Origin: Rhodococcus coprophilus NBRC 100603
GTDB lineage: Bacteria; Actinomycetota; Actinomycetes; Mycobacteriales; Mycobacteriaceae
Assembly: GCF_001895045.1 (NCBI RefSeq)
Contig: NZ_BDAM01000003.1
Location: 475,393 to 539,392 of the forward strand
Length of the DNA: 64,000 nucleotides
Direction: 5' to 3'
Made by a program: the position numbers and the translations under genes. Of the stretch, positions 1 to 9,740 are shown one piece after another. Each line of letters starts with the position of its first letter. Position 1 is the first letter of the stretch. A model generated the notes under the pieces. That model saw only the letters and a program-made list of their open reading frames with translations, did not search any database and was not told where the DNA came from.

Positions 1-119
1 GTCCCGATTTACGAAGGTCTCCTCGTGTCCGTGTTGCATCATGCCCCGGTCGCAATGTAAATATTTCAGGGGTTAATTCTTGTCGTTTTCGTTATGGAGT
101 TCGCCACTGATCCGAAGCC

Positions 120-149
120 TTGACGGTGAATCGATAACGCTTTTACGGT
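120..149 (+). promoter_or_regulatory. Predicted whiB3 promoter
   Basis: A TTGACG hexamer (120-125) is followed after 18 bases by TACGGT (144-149), which fits the actinobacterial housekeeping pattern TTGACN - TANNNT. It would give a leader of about 100 bases before the whiB3 start. This is a prediction from motif and spacing only. I see no gene in bases 1-119; the window simply begins in intergenic DNA. Confidence 0.45.
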
Positions 150-255
150 GAGTTCGCTCGAAAGAAAGATTGGCTCGGTCCTACGGGGGGTATCCCTCCT
201 ACCGAACTACGGTCCGCTCGCCCCTGATGCGAGCAACGCTGCGAAGGAGTGCCAC

Positions 256-549
256 ATGCCTGCACCGAATCACTTGCCCGGACCCAACGCGGATCTGTGG
301 GATTGGCAGATGGACGGCAAGTGTCGCGGAGTGGACTCCTCGATGTTCTTCCACCCCGACGGTGAACGTGGACGCGCACGAGCGCAGCGTGAGAGCCGTG
401 CGAAGGATCTGTGCCGCAGCTGCCCTGTCCTCGAGCAGTGCCGCGAGCACGCGCTCACGGTCGCCGAGCCGTACGGCATCTGGGGTGGGATGTCGGAGAC
501 CGAACGGGAGATGTACGCGCGCCATCGCCGGCGCAAAGTCGCCGTGTGA
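256..549 (+). CDS. whiB3: WhiB-family iron-sulfur redox regulator WhiB3
   Basis: 97-aa WhiB protein. The four cluster-binding cysteines are C23, C53, C56 and C62 (C-X29-C-X2-C-X5-C), followed by the family GIWGG turn and a basic C-terminus for DNA contact. WhiB proteins bind a 4Fe-4S cluster and act with the principal sigma factor; WhiB3 in mycobacteria responds to redox state and NO and controls lipid synthesis. The N-terminus (PGPNAD.W.WQ) and the position just before groEL1 match M. tuberculosis whiB3 (Rv3416) as I recall it. The ATG is chosen because GAAGGAG lies 6 bases upstream; a longer frame from base 148 has no such site. Confidence 0.93.
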   Translation: MPAPNHLPGPNADLWDWQMDGKCRGVDSSMFFHPDGERGRARAQRESRAKDLCRSCPVLEQCREHALTVAEPYGIWGGMSETEREMYARHRRRKVAV

Positions 550-668
550 CGGCGCGGCCGCGCCCAGTGGGTTTTCCCGCCCGGTGCACCGTACGTTCGA
601 AGATCGCACTCGGCAGCGCTACCACTCGAACGGTTCCCGACCGTCCCGAGACACGAACCCGAGACACG

Positions 669-706
669 ACGAAGCCCCGCGCAGGGAACTCCGCGCGGGG
701 CTTCGT
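669..706. terminator. Bidirectional terminator between whiB3 and groEL1
   Basis: A perfect 14-bp stem (669-682 paired with 693-706) closes a 10-base loop and is GC-rich. It sits between the convergent ends of whiB3 and groEL1, so it probably serves both. The plus strand has a short T-rich tail after it. Confidence 0.8.
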
Positions 707-721
707 CTTTCGGGTTTCTCG

Positions 722-2347
<1,626 letters not shown>

Positions 2348-2425
2348 CTACTCCTGGAATCGGATGATCCGCAACAGATTCCGCCCCGGGTCCATGACGG
2401 AACTCCGGGGCGGAATGTGTGCGGC

Positions 2426-2728
2426 CTACTTGGCGACGACAGCCAGGACGTCGCGCGCAGACAGGATCAGGTACTCCTCGCCGGCGTACTTGATCTCGGT
2501 TCCGCCGTACTTGCTGTAGATGACGACGTCGCCTTCCTTGACGTCGAGCGGGATGCGCTTGTCGCCATCTTCGTCCCAGCGGCCGGGGCCTACAGCGACG
2601 ACGGTGCCCTCCTGGGGCTTCTCCTTCGCCGTATCCGGGATGACGAGGCCGGAGGCAGTCGTCGTCTCGGCCTCGTTGGCCTGGACGAGGATCTTGTCCT
2701 CGAGCGGCTTGATGTTCACGCTCGCCAC
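2426..2728 (-). CDS. groES: Co-chaperonin GroES
   Basis: 100-aa Hsp10, full length. It forms the heptameric lid of the GroEL chamber through its mobile loop near residues 20-35. The N-terminus ([12 protein letters not shown]) uses a GTG start at 2728; GGAGGG lies about 6 bases upstream, which fixes that start. It is the first gene of a heat-shock operon with groEL1. The upstream CIRCE element indicates repression by HrcA in the absence of stress, as is known for actinobacterial groES operons. Confidence 0.96.
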   Translation of the reverse strand: MASVNIKPLEDKILVQANEAETTTASGLVIPDTAKEKPQEGTVVAVGPGRWDEDGDKRIPLDVKEGDVVIYSKYGGTEIKYAGEEYLILSARDVLAVVAK

Positions 2729-2861
2729 GATGAGCCCTCCACTTTCAGGGGTTTTTGGGTCCGAGGCTCTGGATGTCCTCGGACGCGGGGTTGTTCAGTC
2801 ACCACGGGTGACGCCGCACGCAGACCCGTCGTCGCGGGTGCCGGGTCAACGCTCGGTGTCA

Positions 2862-2888
2862 CTAGCACTCTATACATGAGAGTGCCAG
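2862..2888. promoter_or_regulatory. CIRCE operator for HrcA
   Basis: Read on the minus strand, CTGGCACTC - 9 bases - GAGTGCTAG, a near match to the CIRCE consensus TTAGCACTC-N9-GAGTGCTAA. It overlaps the predicted -10 box of the groES promoter, which explains repression by HrcA. hrcA itself is not in the window. Confidence 0.95.
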
Positions 2889-2895
2889 CGCTCAA
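2867..2895 (-). promoter_or_regulatory. groES-groEL1 promoter
   Basis: On the minus strand TTGAGC (2890-2895), a 17-base spacer and TAGAGT (2867-2872) form a well-spaced housekeeping promoter whose -10 box lies inside the CIRCE element. The predicted start site leaves a leader of about 130 bases before groES. Confidence 0.7.
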
Positions 2896-2960
2896 GAGGG
2901 GACAGTGCCGACACCCCGAGGGGTAGGCACCGACGCCGCTCCAAGTCATGACATACAGAA

Positions 2961-2979
2961 TTATGTTACGGTTGCATAA
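2961..2979. promoter_or_regulatory. Short palindrome upstream of the Hsp70-like gene
   Basis: TTATG - 9 bases - CATAA lies in an A/T-rich patch about 85 bases before the Hsp70-like start, in otherwise GC-rich DNA. TTGCAT (2972-2977) followed by GACTAT (2995-3000) could be a promoter overlapping it. No regulator can be assigned. The rest of the 2729-3064 intergenic space holds the CIRCE/promoter pair and no gene. Confidence 0.3.
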
Positions 2980-3064
2980 CGAAATCGAGAGCGCGACTAT
3001 ACGGTCGCCGGGGTGAGGGAACAGAACCCTGTCCGAAGATCGGTCGCGCACGAGAGGTGAACTT

Positions 3065-4678
3065 ATGCCCACGTCGCTAGGCATCTCCGTGGGAGCGTCA
3101 GGCGTCGGTTCGGCCCTTCGGGTCGACACTCCGACCGGACCCGCCACCGAGTACCGCCGACTGGCCGCGGATTCCGACCGAAGTCGCGAACTCGGTGATC
3201 TTGTGTTCGACGCCGTCTCCCTGCGATGCGCACATCTGGTGGAGCGTCCCGTCGTCACCGTCGCGCATCGCACCGACGAACAAGCCGAGAGCATTCGTTC
3301 CGCCGCGGAACGCGCGGGACGACACGTCCGGCTCGTCCCCGAAACCGCCGCGATCCTCGCATTCCTCCGTACCGCAGGAGGTGTCCGCTCCGAGGCGGGC
3401 ACCGTCGCGATCGCCGACCTCGGCGCGACAGGCACCACCGTGTCCGTCCTCGACCAGGCGACCGGCACCGTCCTGCGCTCCGCCCGTACCGAAGAAGTCA
3501 GCGGCAACGCACTCGGCGCCCGGATCTACGACCGGGTACTCCGGTCCACCAGCACGATGCGTTCACGCCGCCAGATCGACCCCGGACTGCTCGCCGCCCG
3601 GTGCCAGGGCGCGCAGGAAGTCCTGACCACGGCCGAAGTCGCCCGCATCGACATCGCGGAAGCGGGGCCGGAGGCATCCGTCACCCTGACCCGCGAAGAC
3701 CTGCGCGTACTGAGCGCCGACCTCGCCGACACTGCGGCCGCCTTCACCCGGCGGATATGCGCGGGATCTGCACCGCAACCGCAAATCCTTGCGCTCGTCG
3801 GCGGCGCGGCCGGCGTTCCCGCTCTCGCCGACGCGATCGCCGCGGCGTTCGGCGGCGAGACCGTGCGCGTGGCCGAACCGGCCTCTGCCGCGGCTCAAGG
3901 CGCTGCGCTGATCGGCGACTCCCCCGCCGCACGGGCATACCCGACCGTCGGATCATCGAGACACGGTCGAGCCAGGTCGGGCGGACGACTCTCGGGCGCG
4001 GTCGCCGGGGTACTCGTGCTGAGCGCGATCCTCGCCGGGTTCGCCACCGAACACTTCACGGCTCGCGATACCACCGACGGAGCGGTCTCACCGCTGATGA
4101 CGAGCGGGGCCGTGCCCTCGCCGGACGACGACGCACCACCTGCGTCGTCCGATACCGCGATTCCCGCGCAGGATCCGGACTCGCTGCCGATCTCGACGCT
4201 CACGTCCGATCAGCAGGTTCCGTCGAGGCCGGCCACGGGCCTTCTTCCTCCGGTGATACCCGAGCCCCAGCGGAGCACCACCGATTCCTGGACGGGTTCG
4301 ACCACGGTGACTCCCACGCCGATCGATCAGGTGCCCACGCCCGAGGTGTCGCCCGAGACCTTCCCGGATCGCGACACCACCACGGCGCCGCCGAGCACCA
4401 CGACGCCGAACCCCTCCGATCTGCCCGGCACGGACGACACGACGCCTCCCGTCGAGTCGAGCCCGCAGCCGGTGTCGCCGGACCCGAGCACACCTCCGGA
4501 GTCCGAACCGGCACCGGTCGAGGTCGCTCCGTCGCCTACCTCTCCGGCTGTCCCGGACGGCACACCGTTCGAGTCCGAAGCGCCCGCGCCACCGGCCTCG
4601 GGGGAAAGTGGCGTTGCGCCGGCACTCGACACGCCCGATTCCTCCGTCCCGGAGGGAAGCGCCGACACAACCGGCTGA
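3065..4678 (+). CDS. Membrane-anchored Hsp70-like protein with Pro/Ser/Thr-rich tail
   Basis: 537 aa. Residues 1 to about 290 resemble the Hsp70/actin ATPase fold: the phosphate-2 motif (ADLGATGTT, near 118-126) and an adenosine motif (LVGGAAGVP, near 243-251) are visible. The phosphate-1 loop reads GISVGASG where DnaK has GIDLGTT, so the usual Asp is absent and ATPase activity is uncertain. A single membrane helix follows at about 310-326, then some 200 residues rich in Pro, Ser, Thr, Asp and Glu, probably outside the membrane. There is no peptide-binding domain. GAGAGGTGA before the ATG supports the start. It lies convergent to tsaD. Function unknown; an envelope role is inferred from the anchor and tail only. 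Confidence 0.75.
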   Translation: MPTSLGISVGASGVGSALRVDTPTGPATEYRRLAADSDRSRELGDLVFDAVSLRCAHLVERPVVTVAHRTDEQAESIRSAAERAGRHVRLVPETAAILAFLRTAGGVRSEAGTVAIADLGATGTTVSVLDQATGTVLRSARTEEVSGNALGARIYDRVLRSTSTMRSRRQIDPGLLAARCQGAQEVLTTAEVARIDIAEAGPEASVTLTREDLRVLSADLADTAAAFTRRICAGSAPQPQILALVGGAAGVPALADAIAAAFGGETVRVAEPASAAAQGAALIGDSPAARAYPTVGSSRHGRARSGGRLSGAVAGVLVLSAILAGFATEHFTARDTTDGAVSPLMTSGAVPSPDDDAPPASSDTAIPAQDPDSLPISTLTSDQQVPSRPATGLLPPVIPEPQRSTTDSWTGSTTVTPTPIDQVPTPEVSPETFPDRDTTTAPPSTTTPNPSDLPGTDDTTPPVESSPQPVSPDPSTPPESEPAPVEVAPSPTSPAVPDGTPFESEAPAPPASGESGVAPALDTPDSSVPEGSADTTG

Positions 4679-4715
4679 TCTCAGCAGGCGGGCGACCGAC
4701 AGATCGCCGCAGCGG

Positions 4716-5783
4716 TCAGACGGACACCTGCGACACGGACACGGGAAGGCCGGGATCGGTCGCCGCGCCCAGTTCCGACGGTGCCGCACCGCCGGCGATC
4801 AGATGCGCGCCGAGCGCCGCGATCATGACGCCGTTGTCCGTGCACAATTTCGGGCGGGGTACCCGCAGCGTCATACCCGCTGCCGCACACCGCTCTTCTG
4901 CGAGTTCACGCAGCCTGCTGTTCGCTGTCGCGCCGCCACCGAGCACGAGGGTATCGACGCCGAGGTCCTTCGCCGCCCGGACCGCCTTCATGGTGAGCAC
5001 GTCGGCGACAGCCTCCTGGAACCCGGCGGCGACATCGGCGACCGGAACGGGTTCGCCCGCCCGCTGTTTCGCCTCGACGAAACGGGCCACGGCCGTCTTG
5101 AGTCCGGAGAACGAGAAATCGTGGCGGGCGTCGCGAGAGCCCGTCATGCCACGCGGGAACACCACCGCGGTGCGATCCCCTTCCCGCGCAAGACGATCGA
5201 CCTCGGGTCCACCGGGATAACCGAGACCGAGCAACCGGGCGACCTTGTCGAACGCTTCTCCCGCGGCGTCGTCGACGGTGGTACCCAGTTCCACGATGGG
5301 CTTGCCGATGTCCTCGACGTGCAGCAGGTGCGTGTGCCCACCGGAGACGAGCAGCGCCACGCACGGCGGCATCGGACCGTGTTCGAGGGTGTCCACCGCG
5401 ACGTGCCCGCCCAGATGGTTGATCGCGTAGAAGGGCACGTCCCACGCCGCCGCGTACGCCTTGGCGGCGGCAACGCCGACGAGCAGGGCACCGGCGAGGC
5501 CCGGCCCGATGGTCACGCACACCGCGTCGGGCTTGTCGATCCCGGCGGCGGCGAGAGCGCGTCGCATGGTCGGCACCATTGCTTCGAGGTGGGCTCTCGA
5601 CGCGATCTCCGGCACGACGCCACCGAAGCGGGCGTGCTCGTCGACGCTCGAGGCGACTTCGTCGGCGAGAAGTTCGAGGGTGCCGTCACCGGTCCACCGC
5701 ACGATGCCCACACCGGTCTCGTCGCACGAACTCTCGATACCCATCACGATGGGGTTCTTCGGCAGTGCGCTTCCCGTGGTCAC
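4716..5783 (-). CDS. tsaD: tRNA N6-adenosine threonylcarbamoyltransferase TsaD
   Basis: 355 aa, full length. Transfers threonylcarbamoyl from threonylcarbamoyl-AMP to A37 of ANN-decoding tRNAs (t6A) in complex with TsaB and TsaE. Visible: the N-terminal GIESSCDET motif (about 15-23), the metal-binding HLGGH (about 121-125) and the C-terminal metal Asp in CTDNGVM (about 313). The GTG start at 5783 is chosen because it overlaps the rimI stop by four bases (GTGA); the frame stays open upstream, but that DNA is coding in another frame. Last gene of the tsaE-tsaB-rimI-tsaD run. Confidence 0.95.
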   Translation of the reverse strand: MTTGSALPKNPIVMGIESSCDETGVGIVRWTGDGTLELLADEVASSVDEHARFGGVVPEIASRAHLEAMVPTMRRALAAAGIDKPDAVCVTIGPGLAGALLVGVAAAKAYAAAWDVPFYAINHLGGHVAVDTLEHGPMPPCVALLVSGGHTHLLHVEDIGKPIVELGTTVDDAAGEAFDKVARLLGLGYPGGPEVDRLAREGDRTAVVFPRGMTGSRDARHDFSFSGLKTAVARFVEAKQRAGEPVPVADVAAGFQEAVADVLTMKAVRAAKDLGVDTLVLGGGATANSRLRELAEERCAAAGMTLRVPRPKLCTDNGVMIAALGAHLIAGGAAPSELGAATDPGLPVSVSQVSV

Positions 5784-6262
5784 GGTTGTCGCTCCTCTCG
5801 CGGATCCGGACGCTTCATCGTGTACGCGTCCGCGCCGCTCGGCTGGTAGTAATGCTTTCTGGTGCCCACGATCTCGAACCCCTCGCGCCGGTACAGCGCG
5901 ATCGCGGCGTCGTTGTCGGTGCGCACTTCGAGGAAAACCGGGCCACCCCATCGGTCGGCGACCGCGAGCAGGTCCGCGAGCAGTGCCCCGCCGACCCCTT
6001 GCCTGCGAACAGAGGGATCCACACCGATCGTGTGCACCTCGGATTCGGGAAAGACGGCGGTACCCAGTCGCGCGAGTCCGGCATAACCCACCAGGTGGCC
6101 GTCCCCGTCCCGCGCCGCGACGTAATGGTTGTACGGCGACGCCATCGCGGACCGGAACGCGTCCGCACTCCACGGATCGTCACCCGGAAACAAGATCTTT
6201 TCGAGTTCTGCACAACGCTCGGCGTCCTCCGGCGTCAGTGCGTCGATCGTCGTGCGGGTCAT
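5780..6262 (-). CDS. rimI: Ribosomal protein S18-alanine N-acetyltransferase RimI
   Basis: 160-aa GNAT acetyltransferase. The acetyl-CoA loop RRQGVGGAL (about 85-93) is intact. Known family members acetylate the N-terminal alanine of ribosomal protein S18, though actinobacterial RimI can have wider substrates. The ATG overlaps the tsaB stop (ATGA) and its stop overlaps tsaD (GTGA), so tsaB-rimI-tsaD should be translationally coupled. This order is widely conserved in actinobacteria. Confidence 0.9.
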   Translation of the reverse strand: MTRTTIDALTPEDAERCAELEKILFPGDDPWSADAFRSAMASPYNHYVAARDGDGHLVGYAGLARLGTAVFPESEVHTIGVDPSVRRQGVGGALLADLLAVADRWGGPVFLEVRTDNDAAIALYRREGFEIVGTRKHYYQPSGADAYTMKRPDPREERQP

Positions 6263-6939
6263 GCTCGCCGGTCCGCTGTCTCCACCGCATCAGGTCGGCG
6301 CAGGTACAGCGGTACGAGCGGTTCGGGGGTCGCTCCGGCGCGGACGGCCTCGGCCGCCACCGCGACCAGACCGGCGGGCGACGGAGACTGCACATCCACC
6401 ACCGGCACCTCGAACATCGCCGCATGCGGCGCCGAACCGGCGACCCGCACCGACGGTGCCGCGGTGATCTCGGCGGGTTTGCGAACTTCCGGCCCCTCGA
6501 CGCGCTGATCCTGCTTGTACCGCGCCCAGTAGATCTCCCGACGACGTGCATCGGTGACGACGAGCAGGTCGCCGCCGTCGGCATCGCGACCGTCACTGCC
6601 GTCGAGTCGGCGCACATCGGCGGCGATCGCGTCGAGGGTGCACACCCCGTACACGGGAACACCGAGTGCGTCGCCGAAGGCTGCGGCCGTCACCATGCCC
6701 ACGCGCAGGCCGGTGAACGGACCGGGCCCGACACCGACGACGATCGCATCGAGTTCCGCCGGCGTATGCCCAGCTTCGGCGAGGCATTCGAGAATCTGGG
6801 GAGTGAGCACTTCCGCGTGTGCGCGGGGATTGTCGGTGACACGCGCAGCGAGGGTTTCCGGCCACGCTCCGTCGCCGCCGAGACGGACGAGTCCGGAGGT
6901 CACGGCGGGGGTGGCGGTATCGACGGCGAGCACGAGCAC
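6259..6939 (-). CDS. tsaB: t6A complex subunit TsaB
   Basis: 226 aa, an inactive TsaD homologue that scaffolds the TsaB-TsaD-TsaE complex. The N-terminus (LAVDTATPA) and GPGPFTGLRVG (about 70-80) are characteristic. The start is a GTG at 6939; a second GTG two codons later (6933) is equally possible and neither has a clear ribosome site. A longer frame to 7146 would run far into tsaE and is rejected. Follows tsaE by 31 bases and overlaps rimI. Confidence 0.92.
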   Translation of the reverse strand: MLVLAVDTATPAVTSGLVRLGGDGAWPETLAARVTDNPRAHAEVLTPQILECLAEAGHTPAELDAIVVGVGPGPFTGLRVGMVTAAAFGDALGVPVYGVCTLDAIAADVRRLDGSDGRDADGGDLLVVTDARRREIYWARYKQDQRVEGPEVRKPAEITAAPSVRVAGSAPHAAMFEVPVVDVQSPSPAGLVAVAAEAVRAGATPEPLVPLYLRRPDAVETADRRA

Positions 6940-6970
6940 GATGTACCAGCGTACCCGCCGTGCGGGCCGG

Positions 6971-7453
6971 TCATCCCACCCAGGTCCACTCCGCGCGGCG
7001 GACGTCACTGTCGGGATCTCGCCGCAGACGCACACGCAGGTGCCGGTCCGTGAGCTTCTCGACGAGACCCTCGCCCCACTCCACGACCACCACGGCGTCT
7101 GCCAGATCGGTGTCGAGATCGAGCGCATCGAGTTCGTCGAGGGCACCTGGTCCGTTGCCGAGACGGTACGCGTCGACGTGCACGAGACCGACCGGCGACC
7201 GGCCGTCGGCGGCGCCCGGGCGATGTTCGCGGGCGATGACGAAGGTCGGCGACGTCACACGTCCCTGGACCCCGAGTCCGGCTGCGATCCCGCGGGTCAG
7301 CGCGGTCTTGCCCGCTCCGAGCGGGCCGTCGAGAACCACGAGGTCCCCCGCGCGAAGGTCGGCGGCGAGCCGCCTCCCGAACGCTTCGGTGTCCTCCACG
7401 GTGTGCAGTTCGATGCTGTTCGACCCGGTGTCCCGGGCCTGGTCGTCAGACAA
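6971..7453 (-). CDS. tsaE: t6A complex ATPase TsaE
   Basis: 160 aa as annotated. P-loop ATPase that drives turnover of the t6A complex. Walker A GPLGAGKT lies at about 42-49, followed by the family SPTF and VVEWGEG motifs. The start is uncertain: the TTG at 7453 overlaps the end of the hydrolase gene by eight bases and gives a normal family length, while the next in-frame GTG (at HTVED) would cut into the first strand. The longer frame to 7621 lies wholly inside the hydrolase gene. Confidence 0.88.
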   Translation of the reverse strand: MSDDQARDTGSNSIELHTVEDTEAFGRRLAADLRAGDLVVLDGPLGAGKTALTRGIAAGLGVQGRVTSPTFVIAREHRPGAADGRSPVGLVHVDAYRLGNGPGALDELDALDLDTDLADAVVVVEWGEGLVEKLTDRHLRVRLRRDPDSDVRRAEWTWVG

Positions 7454-8504
7454 TTGCGGTCCGCCTGGTCGATACGTCGTGCGCGAATCCGCGCTGGATG
7501 AGCCGGTCCACTGCCCGGTTGACGACTTCGGGGAATTCGAGTTGCACGAGGTGCCCTGCCCCGCGCACCCGCTTGAGCTCGACATCGGGCAACGCGGCGG
7601 CGAGATCCTCGGAACTTGCATACGGGATCACCATGTCCGCATCCCCGGAGAGCACCAAGGCCGGGACGGTGCCCAGTACAGGGAGAGCCGCCGACTCGTC
7701 GTGCAGTTCGAGCGTGCGCAGGAAGTTCACGATGGTGAGCACCGGCGTCTCGTCCAGCATCCGATCGGACAACCGGACCAGACGTGGGCTGACCACCGTC
7801 CCGTACGACGCGGCACGCAGGATCGGCGACACGATTGCACGGGCCATACCGCGTGCCTGCTGCACGAAGCCCGGCGCCGTGCGCGCCGCGTACCGGAACG
7901 CGTCGATGACCGGGTTGTCGAGGTTCCGCCCGATCCCGGTCTTGCTGAGACCGGCAGCGGTGGTGGCGAGCAGACCCACACCGACCACCCGCGACTCGAA
8001 CAGTTCCGGTCGCTGCGCGGCCAGGGCGATGGCGGTCATGCCACCCATCGAATGCCCCACCACCACGACCGGGCCGGTCGGGGCCGTCACGTCGATGACC
8101 CGTCCGAGATCGCGGCCGAGCTGCGCGATGGTGCACGATTTCGACCCCGAGGCACCAGATTCACCGTGACCCCGCTGGTCGAAGAACACCATCCGCACGT
8201 CGCGGCCCCAGCGCTCGGCAATGTGCCGGTACTGCATGTGCCACGATTGCATTCGCAGGCAGTAACCGTGCACAAAGACGACGGTGAGCGGCGCGAACGG
8301 CGACCCGGACTCCCGGACGACCAGCGGAACGTCGTCCTCGGCGGTGATCACCTTCTTCGGCAACCGCAGGATCGCGTCGAAGTCCTCGTCCCCGTACAAC
8401 TCGTGAGCGGGCATTCCCGCGGTGCGTACCGCGTAGAGCCCTGCCGACGACGCGAGTGTGGCCAGGCTCGATCCGAGCATGCCCATCCGGCCCAGGACCG
8501 TCAT
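7446..8504 (-). CDS. Alpha/beta hydrolase, unknown substrate
   Basis: 352 aa. Alpha/beta-hydrolase fold with an oxyanion HGYC strand (about 94), nucleophile elbow GHSMGG (Ser near 152), acid SGDAD and catalytic His in GAGHLVQLE, so the triad is complete. The first 30 residues are hydrophobic with small residues and could be a membrane anchor. ATGA overlap with alr upstream (8501-8504) and overlap with tsaE downstream put it inside the alr-tsaE-tsaB-rimI-tsaD operon. M. tuberculosis has no gene I recall at this exact place, but related hydrolases often sit between alr and tsaE in Nocardiaceae. Substrate not predictable. Confidence 0.85.
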   Translation of the reverse strand: MTVLGRMGMLGSSLATLASSAGLYAVRTAGMPAHELYGDEDFDAILRLPKKVITAEDDVPLVVRESGSPFAPLTVVFVHGYCLRMQSWHMQYRHIAERWGRDVRMVFFDQRGHGESGASGSKSCTIAQLGRDLGRVIDVTAPTGPVVVVGHSMGGMTAIALAAQRPELFESRVVGVGLLATTAAGLSKTGIGRNLDNPVIDAFRYAARTAPGFVQQARGMARAIVSPILRAASYGTVVSPRLVRLSDRMLDETPVLTIVNFLRTLELHDESAALPVLGTVPALVLSGDADMVIPYASSEDLAAALPDVELKRVRGAGHLVQLEFPEVVNRAVDRLIQRGFAHDVSTRRTAIV

Positions 8505-9682
8505 GGCTTCACGCTCCCTTCGCCTCCGACGTAGGTACGGACGGTGCGACCGCCGATACCGGTAACGATCTCGTAATTGATCGTGTCGAGCTTGTCGGCC
8601 CAATCCTGGGCACCCGGCTCGCCGTGCCGGCCGTCTCCGAAGAACAACGCCTCGTCACCTTCGTTTACTCCGGCGCCGTCCGGCCCGAGGTCGACGACGA
8701 CCTGATCCATGCAGATCCGGCCGATCTGCGGGTGCCGCCGACCGCCGATCTGCACCTCGATCCGTCCGCTGAGATTGCGACGGATGCCGTCCGCATAGCC
8801 CATCGGCAGAAGTGCCAGCGTGGTGTCGCGCGGAGCGATCCAGCTGTGCCCGTACGACACACCCGACCCTGCCTCGACCTTCTTCACGAGAATCACCTTC
8901 GTCCGTACCGTCATCACCGGCCGGAACCCGAAGTCGCCGCGTTCCGGAATCGGTGTCAGACCGTACATCGCAATTCCGGGCCGAACCATATCGAATCGCA
9001 GGTCAGGGCGGGTGAGCGTGGCAGCGGAGTTCGCCAGGTGCACCACCTCGGGTGCCAACGACCGGCGCCGCAGATCCGCGACCGCCTCACTCAGACGATC
9101 ACGCTGCTCACCGTTGACGCGATGCTCGGGTTCGTCCCCGTGCGCGAGATGGGAGAACACGCCGCGCAAGCGCACCGAGCCCTCGGCCTGGGCACGCGCA
9201 AGATCGTCGACGAACACGTCCCATTCGTCGCGGGCGACGCCGTTGCGGTTCAATCCGGTGTCGACCTTCACCGTGATCGTCGCCGTCATCGCGGCGGCCT
9301 GCGCCGCCGCGACGATCGACTCGAGGTGTCGCGGGGAGGAGACACCGAGTTCGACGTTCGCCGCGATCGCCGGCGCGAAATCCGCGTCCGAGGCGTGCAG
9401 CCACGACAGCACGGGCGCTTCGATCCCGGCGCGGCGCAGTTCGAGGGCTTCGTCGAGCGTGGTCACCCCGAGTTCGCGCGCTCCGGCGGCCAAGGCTGTG
9501 CGCGCGACCGGCACGGCCCCGTGGTTGTACGCGTCGGCCTTGACCACCGCCATGATCGCGGCGTCGCCGGCGAACTCCCGCAGGCGCCGGACGTTGTAGG
9601 TGACCGCATCCAGATCGATGAGCGCCTCCGCTTGCGGGCGGGCATTCCGGGCTGAAGGCACAGTGTGCTGGGTCGTGGTCAC
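8501..9682 (-). CDS. alr: Alanine racemase
   Basis: 393 aa, near the mycobacterial length of 384. PLP enzyme that converts L-alanine to D-alanine for peptidoglycan. The PLP lysine is in AVVKADAYNHG (about 47) and the second catalytic base, Tyr, in GVSYGHSW (about 275). A GTG at 9682 is used as start; there is only a weak purine run upstream. First gene of an overlapping run alr - hydrolase - tsaE - tsaB - rimI - tsaD, so D-alanine supply and t6A modification share a transcript. 58 bases separate it from nnr. Confidence 0.95.
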   Translation of the reverse strand: MTTTQHTVPSARNARPQAEALIDLDAVTYNVRRLREFAGDAAIMAVVKADAYNHGAVPVARTALAAGARELGVTTLDEALELRRAGIEAPVLSWLHASDADFAPAIAANVELGVSSPRHLESIVAAAQAAAMTATITVKVDTGLNRNGVARDEWDVFVDDLARAQAEGSVRLRGVFSHLAHGDEPEHRVNGEQRDRLSEAVADLRRRSLAPEVVHLANSAATLTRPDLRFDMVRPGIAMYGLTPIPERGDFGFRPVMTVRTKVILVKKVEAGSGVSYGHSWIAPRDTTLALLPMGYADGIRRNLSGRIEVQIGGRRHPQIGRICMDQVVVDLGPDGAGVNEGDEALFFGDGRHGEPGAQDWADKLDTINYEIVTGIGGRTVRTYVGGEGSVKP

Positions 9683-9740
9683 GTCTCTCGATCCTGCCAC
9701 TGCCCGATTCTCCGTCGACGCCGTGGTCCTGCGCGTCGCG

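Noticed and set aside
3226..5220. 664-aa plus-strand frame over the Hsp70-like gene and tsaD
   Set aside because: Arg-rich frame-shift reading of the Hsp70-like gene, continuing antisense to tsaD.
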